From positions 80,794,501 through 80,858,500 of the forward strand of contig NC_084467.1 of NCBI RefSeq assembly GCF_027409185.1: a stretch of 64,000 bases of DNA, read 5' to 3'. Positions 11,600-53,641 of the stretch are shown in pieces. The notes beneath the pieces are model-generated. The model saw only the letters and a program-made list of their open reading frames with translations. It did not search any database and was not told the DNA's origin. The position numbers and the translations under genes were made by a program. The DNA is from Cynocephalus volans (Eukaryota; Chordata; Mammalia; Dermoptera; Cynocephalidae). The first letter of the stretch is position 1; the number at the start of each line of letters is the position of its first letter.

Positions 11600-11713
11600 T
11601 CAAGCAAAAAAACACAATCCCATTTAAAGATTGATTGTGATTGTAATAAATCTATAGATCAATTTTGGGAGAATTGACAACTTTATTAAATCTTCCAATC
11701 TATGGAAAAAAAA
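11600..11713 (-). repeat. Inverted L1 ORF2 fragment
   Basis: Read on the minus strand, this matches the L1 ORF2 stretch seen intact at about 9000-9080 ('ttggaagaatcaacatagtg' and 'aattcaatgcaatcccc' region). It is opposite in orientation to every neighbouring L1 segment. Confidence 0.65.
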
Positions 11714-12945
11714 AAAAAGGAATGTACCAGAAATCCCAGAACTGAAAGATTCATTCAACAAAATAAAAAAAAATAAAAAAGAGAGCTTAAGTAGCAGGTT
11801 ACAGCAAGCAGAAGAAAGAATTTCTGATCTTGAAGACAATCTTTTCAAAATACCTAGGTGGACAAAATAAAATAAAATAATTTTTAAAAATAAAGAACAT
11901 CTAAGAGAGATAGCAGACAACCTTAATCAAACAGCCAAATCATGAGTGTTTCAGAAGGGGAAGAAAAAGGAAAAGGCATTAAAAGCCAATTCAACAAGAT
12001 AATAATGGAAAACTTCCCAGGTATAGGGAGAGACATGGACCTTCAGATCCAGGAGACTCAAAGGTCCATAAGCAGATTCAATCCAAAAAGGATCTCTCCA
12101 AAACACATTATAGTCACACTGGCAAAGCTCAAAGACAAAGAGAGAATCTTAAAAACAGCAAGAGAAAAGTGTCAGGTCATCAATAAGGGAGTCCCCATCA
12201 GACTAACAGAAGACTTCTCAACAAGCCAGAAATTCTACAAGCCAGAAGAAAATAGGATGATATATGCAAAATACTAAAAAAAAAAAAAACTGCCAGCCAA
12301 TACTATACTATTTCTGAAGGATAGTGTATTTCTCAGACAAACAAAAACTGCAGGAGTTCACCCATGACCATCCCTACAAGAAATCTTCAGGGAGTCCTGC
12401 AACTGGAATCTGAAAAACAGTAATTACTACCACGAATAAACAAGAAAGAACAAAACCAACAAGTAGAACAAAAATGCAAATGAGAAAGAGAAACTATATC
12501 TTACCATATCAAAAAGCCAACAAACACTGAAGACAAGTAATAAAAGGGGAAGAAAGGAACAAAAGACACTTAAGACATCCAAATAAAAATCAATAAAATG
12601 CCAGGAGTAAGAAAATATCTTTCAATAACAACCTTAAATGTAAATAGATTAAATTCCCCACTCAAAAGACACAGACTGATTGGTTTAAAACACTAAATCC
12701 AACTATATGTTATATTCAAAAGACTCACCTCCCCTGTAAAGACACACACAGACTAATAGTGAAGGGATGGAAAAAGACATATCACACAAATGCAAACTGA
12801 AAATGAGAGGAATAGCTATTCTTATATTGAATAAAATAGACTTTAAACCACAAACCATAAAAAGAGAAAAAGAAGGCCATCATATAATGATACAGAGATC
12901 TATCCAGAAAGAAGACATAACAATCATGAACATATAAATACATAC

Positions 12946-12978
<33 letters not shown>

Positions 12979-12980
12979 AT
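12946..12980. repeat. (TA)n microsatellite
   Basis: Near-pure TATA tract inside the decayed L1 ORF2. Confidence 0.9.
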
Positions 12981-13475
12981 ACACAAACACACTCAAAACT
13001 AGAGCACCCAGATGTATAAAGCAAACACTATTAGCCCTAAAGAAAGAGATAGAGCCAAATATGATAATCATTGGGGAGCTAAACATCCCTCTCAGCATTG
13101 GACAGATTATCTAGGCAATAAATCAACAGAGAAACAAAGGATTTAAACTACACTTTAGATCAATTGGAACTGGCAGGTATCTACAAAATGTGTCATCCAT
13201 CAACTACAGAATATACATTCTTCTCATCAGCACATGGAACATTCTGCAGGATAGACCACATGTTGGGTCACAAATCAAGTCTCAACAAACTTTAAAAAGT
13301 TGAAATCATTTCAAGTATCTTTTCAGACCACAATGGATTAAAACTAGAAATCAATAACAAGCAAAACTCTGCAAACTATACAAATAATAGAAATTAAACA
13401 TGCTCCTGAATGATGTGCGGTTCCAAGAAGAAATTAAACAGGAAATCAAAACATTTCTTAAAACTAGTAAAAATA

Positions 13476-13640
13476 GGGGCCAGCCTGGTGGCTCACTCGG
13501 GAGAGTGCAGTGCTGATAACACCAGGGCCATGGGTTCGGATCCTATATAGGGATGGCCAGTTGGCTCACTGGCTGAGCGTGGTGCTGACAACACCAAGCC
13601 AAGGGTTAAGATCCTCTTACTGGTCATCTTTAAAAAAAAA
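13476..13640 (+). mobile_element. Dimeric tRNA-Ile-derived SINE (CYN-like)
   Basis: Two tRNA-like monomers: 'ggccagcctggtggctcac' through 'ggatcctatatagggatggc', then 'cagttggctcactggctgag' through 'ggttaagatcctcttactgg', then an A-tail. The first monomer keeps the tRNA-Ile(GAT) anticodon arm (CTGATAACACC). Flanked by the duplication AAAACTAGTAAAAATA at 13460-13475 and 13641-13656. Box A/B-like sequences would allow RNA polymerase III transcription, inferred from tRNA descent. Confidence 0.9.
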
Positions 13641-13783
13641 AAAAACTAGTAAAAATAAAGATATGTCATACTAAAACCTGTGTGATACAGCAGAAGCAGT
13701 ACTAAGAGGGAAGTTTATTGAAATAAACACTTATGTCAAAAGAATAGATACCCAGGTCACATGGGTGAATAACTGAAGTTACA

Positions 13784-14051
13784 TTTGGGGGAAAGTACAC
13801 AGCATAAACATTATTTTTGATGAGAATTTTAGCTAGAGGATGAGCAGGACAGTTGTCAAGGAAAAACAAAATCTTGCAGTTGTCATCTAGTACAGGTTTC
13901 CTGCAGTGAGCACAAGCCACTGGTAAAAAAATATTTGTGAAACCAGTCAGAAAAGATGTTCCTGGTTAGCCATGACTTTTTGTTACCACAATAATGGGCT
14001 ATTAAGAAATTCACTCCTTGTAAACAGCAAGGATATAAGCTTTTGCCTACC
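13784..14051 (-). pseudogene. Tigger (pogo-like) transposase remnant, C-terminal part
   Basis: The minus strand at 13702-13920 reads 'FFLDNCPAHPLAKILI' and 'VYFPPNVTSVIHPCDLGI', a clear DDE-superfamily Tigger transposase segment with the Asp of 'LDN'. It is broken by frameshifts and separated from its upstream half (14465-15580) by an inserted LTR. Dead copy. Confidence 0.85.
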
Positions 14052-14464
14052 TGTATTAGTCCATTTCTGTTGCTTATAACATAAATACCTAAAGCTGGGT
14101 GATTTATAAGAAAATGAAATTTATTGCTTACAATTTTGGAGGCTGGAAAGTCCAAAGTCCAAGGAACACATCTGGAGAGGGTCTTGTTTGGTGGTGGCTT
14201 TACAGCAATGCAGGGGACTCCCATGGCAGAGGGGAGAGAGAGAGGAAGGGGGGGTGGGGGAGAGAGAGTCTCATGTGCTCTCCTTTTAAAGCCTGACCAC
14301 CATTATTAATCCATTCCCTTCGGCATTGTCCTACAATCTAATCACCTCTTCATAGCCCCTCCTTTCAATTACCATAATAGGATTTCCCACCCTCAACAGT
14401 TACAGTGGGAATTAAGCTTCTAATATATAGACTGTGGGGGACACAATTCGATCAATCCTCACTA
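14052..14464 (-). repeat. Solo MaLR-type LTR (MST/THE1-like)
   Basis: Starts 'tgtattagtccatttctgtt' and carries the 'gtgatttataagaaaatg' and 'ttcccaccctcaacag' blocks, the reverse complement of MST/THE1-type LTR sequence. Flanked by the 5-bp duplication CTACC (14047-14051 and 14465-14469). Inserted into the Tigger copy. Non-coding relic. Confidence 0.8.
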
Positions 14465-15199
14465 CTACCATGGTATGTTACACTTACACATTCCTGCTGC
14501 ATTAGCATATCCCAACACGGTTATTCTGTATTTGGCATCCTTAATTGCTGTAGAGGCTGTCTAATCTGCTGTACTCTGTGTCTCTCTCCGGCAATAATAC
14601 CAAAACAGTGATGTTTCATCAGTGTTATAGACTTGTTCTGGCATCAGATTTTCATCAGTGATTACCTTGGCAAACTTGTCAATGAATTTCTCCATTCCTT
14701 CATGATCAGCAGATACTCACCACAAATTTTTAAAAATTTAATGCTGTGTCTGTTCTTAAATTTCTGCAACCAGCCTATTGAATGTTCACAGTTCCCTTCA
14801 ATTTTCAGTTCATCTTGATAGATCTTTGCTTGTTTCATGATAAGCATACCATTAAGTGTGTTTACTACGATGTTGACAGATCTACACTTACAATACATGA
14901 TCAAGATCTTCATTTTTAGCTTTTTGCAGTGTTTTTCTATTTTTCATTAACTTCTGTTCATCACTTTCAGCATAGAACTTCAATAGTTTATACTTCTGTT
15001 TCTTCAGGTCATATATGGTGGTCATTCCAACACCATACTTTTCTGTAAGTACACCATTGTCCAGTTTCTCCTACAGCTTGATTTTCTGTGCTACAATAAA
15101 CATAAATGCTTCCTCTCTTTCTTATTGCTGTTATCTATAGGGATATCTGTAGGCCTTTTTGACATTTTTAACAATATCTTTGCACCACAGAGCAGCATA

Positions 15200-15237
<38 letters not shown>

Positions 15238-15580
15238 GAGTAATGCACATAGGTCTTGGCCCCATGCAGGGCATCATGGGGAAACTGCTGTTAATCCATT
15301 GGCCTACACATGTGCCATTTTATTACCCTTCATGGGCTGCTTGCATAGGGGAATCTGGGCATGTGCAGCTGACGGGATTGGGAGGAATTTTTTCCCTTGG
15401 GGTGCTGAGTAAACTGTGTGTTGTGTGTCTGTGTTTTGGCTGTGACCAGTCACATGAGGTCAGGTGTGAAATTTTCCACTTGTGGTGTCATGTTGGCACT
15501 CAAGAAGTTTTGGATTTTGGACTATTTCAGATTTTATATTTTCAGATTAGGAATGCTCAATTTAATGCTCAATCAATTAG
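14465..15580 (-). pseudogene. Tigger transposase remnant, N-terminal part and 5' end
   Basis: The minus strand at 14662-14913 encodes 'KIEGNCEHSIGWLQKFKNRH', the CENP-B-type DNA-binding region of Tigger/TIGD-like transposases. Upstream (15240-15580 on the plus strand) lies the 5' UTR and terminal region. Many stops. A 33-base A-run at 15203-15235 interrupts the leader. Confidence 0.8.
15203..15235 (+). repeat. Poly(A) run of 33 bases
   Basis: Uninterrupted A-run inside the minus-strand Tigger leader. It could be an expanded A-run or the tail of a very short retroposed piece; no flanking duplication was recognised. Confidence 0.85.
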
Positions 15581-18487
15581 GAATGCTCAATCAAATTCTA
15601 TATAATCTGGTAATTTAAAAAATCATCTAAAAATTGTAAGAAACTACTAAAGGCTGGTTGTGGGCAAGCTTAGGAATATAGAACCCCTGGGAGCCACAGG
15701 CACAAGAGAAATTTTCAACCAGTTGCAGGCTCTTCTCCACAAATATCATTAGTAATTACAAGAAAGATTCAAGGGGCAGGATGAGGGTTCTGAGAAAGCC
15801 ATCCTCATAATGCAGGCCTAGAGGAAAAGAGTAGTAGATGCAGGAAAAGCACACCTCCATCCCCCACCCAGATCCTTCTCCCCCATCTTCCCTAAGGAGC
15901 ATAAGCCTTAAGCTGCTAGGGGAAGAACAGCAAACCCTATCATCTTTATACACTGGCAGAAGACCCACTGCAACTGGGGGAAGAAGATAGAAATTAAACC
16001 TCTACTCCTGGGAGAAGAGCAGGAAATACAGCCTAGGTGGAGACCATTAGAGTTAGCCTGTTACTGGGGGCAGGAAAGGATCATTGAGAAGGTCTAATAC
16101 CTGACATCCAAGGACACAGTGCCTGCCTGTGAGGCTAAATTAGGACAACAGAGTGCTGCTCTCCCCCATGCACTCCCTACCATCAGGCTAACAAGCAGTC
16201 AGTAACAAGTAAAAGCAAGCTACTGCTAGCAGAGGAGTAAAAGCATGGAGAGAGATCCTCTCTAAAACACTAAGCATAAAGAAAGACTTAAAGATGGGCA
16301 TTATAGAAAATTCACTGGCAAATCAGTCCTCACCCTAAACACATGGTAACACAAGAGGAATTTGAAAACTGTGTAATTATCAAACCATAGCAATAATCAA
16401 ATTCAAATCCAGTTCAACTCCTGACTAAATTGACTCAAACCCCACTCTAAAAGCCACTAAAAGAAAATAGATGTCAATTTCCCAGCAAAAAAAACCCCAC
16501 GAAAAACTATGTGTTTTTGTAGCTATGTCATTCAACAAAAAAATTATGAGGCATACAAAGAAGTAAGGAGGGAAAACTGTCAAGAGACAAAGTAATCAAT
16601 GAAAACAGTCTCCAAGATGACACATAGTTGGAGCTATCAGAGAACTTAAAATGACTGTGTTTAATATAGTAAGGGCTCTAGAGGAAAAAAATGGACATGT
16701 GATCAGAGGTAATCTGATCACAACAGAGATAATCTCAACAGAGATATGGAGACATAAGAAAGAATCAAATGAAAATGCTGGAAAATGAAAAATGGTAGCA
16801 GAAATGAAAAATGCCTTTGATGAGCTCATCACTAGACTCAACACAGTCAGGAATAAATCAGTGAACTCAAAGACAGATCAAAAGAAATTACCCAAACAAA
16901 AAAGCATAAAAACAGAAAGTGGGGTGTGGTGGAACCAACAGAACAGAGCATCCAAAAGACAATAATAAACACTGTAACAATTGGAATCTCAGAAGAAGAG
17001 AGAGAATGGAACAGAGGAAATATTAATGACAGACACAAAACCATAGATTCAAGCTCAGATAATGCTAAGTAAGATTTGAAAACAACAACAAAAATCCACA
17101 CTTAGATTCTATTTAAACTGCTGAAAGCCAAACATAAACAGAAAATCTTGAGGCATCCTGAGGGAAAAAAAGATAACATTCATTAAATACAGTGGAACAA
17201 ACCTCAGAATGTCAGCAGACTTTTCTTGTCAGAAACTGTGCAAGACATCAGCAAACACAATGGAGTGACATCTTTAAAGTTCTGTAGTGAATATCTTGTC
17301 AATGTAGACTTCTGTATCCACTAATTTTTTTAAATTGAAGGAGAAATAAATACTTTTGCAAACAACAACAGGAACAACCAAAACTAAAATTTATTGCCAG
17401 CAGACCTGCACTAAGGAAATGTTAAAGTAAGTTCTGGCAGAAGGAATATAATACCAGACAGAAGCAACAAATGAAGCACACTAGGAATGACATAAATGGA
17501 AGTAAGTATAAAATTAATTTTTTTATTTGTAAATGCTCCAAAATAAAACTGTCTAAAGCAAAAACAGTAGCATAGATAGATCTAAAATACAGACAAATAA
17601 ACCATTATAGACTAGGATTTCTAATTCTTCCCTCAGCAATTCATAGGACAAGTAGACAGAAAATTAGTAAGGATATGAGTCCTGAAAAACAACCAATTTA
17701 CATTTATACCACACTCTAGCTAACAATAGCAGAATACACTTTTCAAGTGCAATTGGAACATTTATCATAATAGACCCTGAATACAGGGTCATAAAGTAAA
17801 CCTTGACAAATTTTAAAAATAGGTAGTTTATAAATTATACATTTCGGATCACAACAGATTTAAACTAGAAATTAACAACAGAAGGTATCTGTGAAATTCC
17901 TCAAATATTTGGAATTTAAGCATTTCTAAATAATCAAGAGGTGAAAGAAGAAATCACAAGAGAAATTAGGAAATATTTTTAATTGTATGAAAACAAAAAT
18001 ACAACATATTAAAATTTGTGAGGTACAGCAAAAGCAGTGTTAACAGGAAAATTTTTTAGCATTAAATGCTTACATTAAAATGGAAGAAAGACCTTAAATC
18101 AATTATTTAAGCTTCTACCTCAAGAAACTAGAAAAAGAAGAGAAAATTAAACCTAAATCAACCAAAACGAAAGAAAGGAAAAGAGCATTAATCAATGAAA
18201 TTAAAAACAAAAAATAGTAAAAAATAAATAAAACAAAAATCTGTTTCTTTTTTAAAAAGTCAATAAAATTGATAAACTTTTAGCCAGACTTACCAAGAAG
18301 AAGAAAAGACACAATTTAGAAATGTCAAGCACAAAAGACAGAACATTACTACCATAGCTTCTTCAGACATCCAAGAGATAACAAGGGTGTATTATGAAGA
18401 AATCTATGACCATAAATACAATAACATATATGAACAAGTCATTTTTGTTTTAAAAGACACACTGTAAAAACAAAAACAAAAAGCAAA

Positions 18488-18612
18488 AGATCCAAAGGAC
18501 TGATCAGTTAGCTTAGTTGGTTAGAATATGGTGTTGATAACACCAAGGTCATGGGCTTGGATCCTCATACCAGCCAGCTGCCAAAAACAAAATAAAACAA
18601 CCCAACCAACCA
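18488..18612 (+). mobile_element. Monomeric tRNA-Ile-derived SINE
   Basis: One tRNA-like unit: 'gatcagttagcttagttggt', 'gttgataacaccaagg' and 'gggcttggatcctcatacc', ending in 'gccaaaaacaaaataaaac'. It lacks the second monomer and is more diverged, fitting an older monomeric subfamily. Confidence 0.8.
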
Positions 18613-19377
18613 AACAAAACCCCACAAGGCCCAGACAGCTTCATTGGAGAATTCTACCAGTATTTAAAGGAAACTATAATACCAATTTTATGTAAATTCT
18701 TTCAGGATACATAAGAAGAGCAAACATACATGCAAAAATGATCAACCAAATATTAGCAAAATGACATCAGCAATATATAGAAAATATAATACTTCATGGC
18801 CAAGTGGGTTTTATCCTTGCAATAAAAGGCTGGTTAAACATTCAAAAATTTAAAAAATTAATTCATCTTATCAACAGATTAAAGAGGAAAAACTATGATT
18901 ATTTCATTAAAGCGGAAAACCCTTTGACAAAATTCAACCTCCATTCATGTGAAAACCTTCAGAAGTTAGAAAGGAATTTCCTCAACATGATAAATGGCAT
19001 CTAAAAAATCTGCAGCCAGCATTATGCTTAATATGAAAGTCTAAATGCTTTACTCCTATCAGGAATAAGGTAAAGATACCCATTCTTACTACTCACTACT
19101 CCTAGTCAGTATTGTACTGGAAGTTCTAGCCAGTGCAATAAGACAAGAAAAAAAAAAGGCATACCAATTGGTAAGGAAGAAGTAAAACTGTTTTTATTCT
19201 ATTTCTATTTCTATATAGAAAATCTCAAAGAATCTTTCAAAAAGCTATTAGAACTAATTTGTGAGTTTAGCAAGTTCTCAGGATCCAAGACACAAAGAAA
19301 AAATCAATTATATTTCTACATACTAAAAATAACCAACTGGAAACTGAAAAAAAAGTAGCATATACAATAACATAAAA

Positions 19378-19455
19378 AGCTGGTGTTGATAACACCAAGG
19401 TCAAGGATCCCCATAACGACCAGCTGCCAAAAATAAAACATAAAAATAAAAAATA
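19378..19455 (+). mobile_element. 5'-truncated monomeric tRNA-Ile-derived SINE
   Basis: Begins in the D/anticodon region ('gctggtgttgataacaccaa') and ends 'cagctgccaaaaataaaac' plus an A-rich tail. The box A half is missing. Confidence 0.7.
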
Positions 19456-20641
19456 TAAAAGAAATATGTAGGTATAAATTTTACAAAATAAATCAAATTC
19501 TGTATGCTTAACTATAAAAAACCAATGAAAGAAATCAAAGATCTAAATAAATGGAGAGATATATCATGTTCATGAATTGGAAAACTCATCATTGTTAAAA
19601 AACAGTTTTCTACAAATTAATTAATAGATTTGATGTATTCTAATTAACAATTTTTGCCAAAGTTGATAAGCTAATTTTAAAATCATATGAAATGGTAAAG
19701 TAACTAAAGTAGCCAAAACAATTTTGATAAAGAGAAAGTTTGAGGACTCATACTACCTGAGTTATGGATTTACCATAATACTTACAATAGTTATGACAAG
19801 TGTGGTATTAGAGAAAATACAGAGATCAATGAAACAAACTGGAGCATCCAGGAAAAGACCCACAAGACAACTGATTTTTAACAGATATGCAAAGGCAATT
19901 CAATAGACAAAGAATATTCTTTTTAATAAATGGTTCAAAAACAATGGGATATCCACATACAAAACATAAACCTCAACTCATACCTTGCACCCTATACAAA
20001 AAATTAACTTAAAATGGATCATAGGCCTAAACATAAAACATAAAACTATAAAACCTCTAGAAGAAAACAGGGAAAAAAATCCTGGCTGACCTTTGGTTAG
20101 GCAAAAATTTCTTACATAAGACCAAGAGTACCAGCAATAAAAGAAAAAAGTGGAGTGCGTCAAAACTAAGAAATCCCACTCCTCAAAACTTTGTTACAAG
20201 AATGAAAACACAGACTGGGAAAATATTTGCACATCACATGATATATGATAAAGACTTGTAACCAAAACATAAAGAGCTCTCACACTCAATAGTAAGAAAA
20301 TAAACAACCTAATTTGTTTTTAAATGAGTAAAAGATTTGGACAGACACTTTGTCAAAGAAGTGGCACAAGTACATGAAAGATGCCCGACATTATTAGTCA
20401 TTAGGAAATACAAATTAAAGTTTCAATAAGATACCACTACTCACGTCTTACAATGGTTAAAGTTAGACAGAGATTTTTGACGATACCCAGCGCTGGCAGG
20501 AATGTGACCTGACTATAACTTTCACACATTGCTGGTGTAAATTCAAAACTTTCCAGCCACTTTGGGAACCAGTTTGACAGTTTCTCATAAAGTTAAACGC
20601 ACACTTACCACCTGACCCAGCAATCTCACTACTAAGAATTT

Positions 20642-20829
20642 TATTTTTATTTATTTATTTATTTATTTATTTTACCAGCAAGGGGATTGCAACCCTCGGC
20701 ATGGTGTGGTCCGCAATGCGCTCAGCCAGTGAGTGCACAGGCCATCCCTATACAGGATCCGAACCTGCAGCTGCGGAACTCCCAGCGCCACACTTGCCGC
20801 ACTCTCCCGAGTGAGCCACAGCCGGCCCC
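20642..20829 (-). mobile_element. tRNA-derived SINE, variant anticodon arm
   Basis: Minus-strand element with a T-rich tail at its left and 'gagccacagccggcccc' at its right. Where most copies have the Ile(GAT) arm, this one has a 'gcggaactcccagcgcc' arm, shared with the copy at 33014-33144. Flanked by CACTACTAAGAATTT (20627-20641 and 20830-20844). Confidence 0.85.
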
Positions 20830-21096
20830 CACTACTAAGAATTTATCCAGGTGAAATGAAAACATATATTCACACAAAAATAACTTTATGTGAATGTTTA
20901 TAGTGTATTTATTTATAAAAGCCAAAAACTGGAAAAAACTTGTAAGTACTTTGGGAAATGGATAAACAATTGTGGTATATCCATTCAATGAAATAGTAAT
21001 CAGCAATGAAAAAAGAAAAACACATGCAACAGCATGGTTGAATCTCAAACACATTATGCTAAGTGAAAGAAGCCAGAAATAAAAGGTTACATACTA

Positions 21097-21190
21097 CAGA
21101 TGCTCCTTGACTTACATGGAGCTACGTCAGCATAAACCCATAATAAAGTCGAAACGTTAAGTCAAACCATGGTAAGTCAGGGACAGTCTG
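21097..21190. mobile_element. Short Tigger-like MITE (internal deletion)
   Basis: 94 bp with inverted ends: it begins 'cagatgctccttgacttac' and ends 'gtaagtcagggacagtctg'. Flanked by TA. The ends match those of the longer copy at 60050-60520. Confidence 0.8.
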
Positions 21191-21872
21191 TATAGGGTTC
21201 CATTTTTACAATACTTTTGCAAAAAGAAAAAGGAAAAAAAAACTTTGTAGGGACAGAAAACAAGGGCTTGACTTGAGAACCAGAGAGGTCTAGTTGCCAT
21301 GTTCTAGCTGATCTGGTATCGACTTTGAACCTACTCGGAGACTCTCAAGACTTTCAGAAGACTGTCAGGCGTAAGTGATAGCTTCTGTAATGTAATAAGA
21401 ACATCGTTTACTGCCCCCTCTCCCCCGCATCCTATTATTCTACGATCCAGAAAAAGGCCTGATGAAATTCCAACAGCCAGCAGTGGAGGATTTGAACACT
21501 GGTCCAAACAGAAGTGGCGCTTCCTTCCGCAGTACCCAGGACGGTTTGGTAAAGTCTCGCCTACGTTTTCCTCCACAGTTTTAGCAATTTTGAAGTGGGA
21601 TCTTACGCTCTGCGGAAGAGGGCTGGGGTCTCCACCCTCGCCTTATCCTGGGCCGACCTCGCAGCCCGGGGGGGCGGGGGTCTCTCCTGCAGCGCCCCGG
21701 AGCGCGCCGCGTGTGTCCGGGAGCCCTTCGCTGCGACACGGACGCCCGCGGGCCCGGGGGAGGCGCGCGCGAGTAGCCGGCGACGGCGGACGGGCTGGAG
21801 GACCTGGCGCGCCGCGGCGTTCGCGCTGTCGCTCGCGAGGAAGGGCTGCGGCCCTTCCACCGCCGCCGCCCG

Positions 21873-53082
<31,210 letters not shown>

Positions 53083-53440
53083 CTTTTCATTGTCTTCTGT
53101 GAAGGGTCTTGAATGAATTCTCTGAATAATTTTTAAAAATTGTTCATCAACCTCTTTACGTTTTATTATTAAAAAACTGTTTTAATATGCTTTATCATAA
53201 GTAAATATCCTGACAAATGGTATTGAAAACATCTTGAGAAAGTGGAAACGTAATATAATGTTGATTTTCTTCTGTTATATTTTGCACAGAAAAGCATTTG
53301 CCTTAAAATGTATACACTTGTACAAAAAGGAAGTTGGGAAAATTGGCTGTTTTGGTTTATTGCTTTCTTTACCCTGTTAACATATGGTGCCTTTTACAAA
53401 TGTATATTAAAAATTAGCTGTGCCATATTAAAAGGCAAAT
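53083..53440 (+). terminator. EPHX4: Probable EPHX4 3' UTR with candidate polyA signals
   Basis: Non-repetitive, AT-rich sequence after the stop codon. ATTAAA at 53406-53411 and another at about 53427 are candidate cleavage signals; there is no AATAAA nearby. The true end is not certain. Confidence 0.5.
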
Positions 53441-53641
53441 TTGCAATGGTATAAATTTTCATTTTATCGTTCAAAAGTTTTTTTTACTATTTTTTTAACC
53501 ATTAAAAAATTCTATCAGATCTGTTGGATTTATAGTATATCTATTAGTTTGAAGACAAATATGACTAGATGAATATGCATTCTTAAAATGAGTCATAAAT
53601 ATCATTTATACTGAGAAGATTAAACTGTTTTACTTATTTAT

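Larger units (their letters stand above)
10707..11713 (+). repeat. Middle-layer LINE-1 insertion, second portion
   Basis: Continues the UTR-like sequence of 3118-3921 on the far side of the young L1 and ends in an A-run (11706-11717, shared with the target duplication). It contains a ~103-bp tandem repeat (10867-11338), a pyrimidine-rich stretch (11338-11400) and, at its end, a piece of L1 ORF2 in the opposite orientation. A 5' UTR joined to an inverted ORF2 piece suggests internal deletion/inversion during insertion, or two separate events. Confidence 0.6.
11714..13783 (+). repeat. Old LINE-1 (host copy 1) continued: ORF1 and 5' half of ORF2
   Basis: Picks up the ORF1 interrupted at 3117. 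A 111-codon open piece at 11942-12277 corresponds to the RRM/C-terminal part of ORF1. The ORF2 start is near 12597, and endonuclease-domain sequence follows, with many stops. It ends near 13783 where Tigger sequence begins. Carries a TA microsatellite and a CYN-type SINE. Confidence 0.8.
15640..21290 (+). repeat. Old, nearly full-length but dead LINE-1 (copy 3)
   Basis: UTR-like sequence (15640-16500), decayed ORF1 (about 16580-17470), then ORF2 from endonuclease to C-terminus (about 17500-20600) and a 3' end reaching about 21290. Many frameshifts; the longest open piece is about 80 codons. It hosts three SINE pieces and a DNA-transposon MITE, so it is much older than the L1 at 3936. Confidence 0.75.

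Noticed and set aside
13476-13640. Possible functional tRNA-Ile genes at the tRNA-like sequences
   Set aside because: The acceptor stems do not pair, units are dimerised or A-tailed, and target duplications show they are retroposed SINEs.
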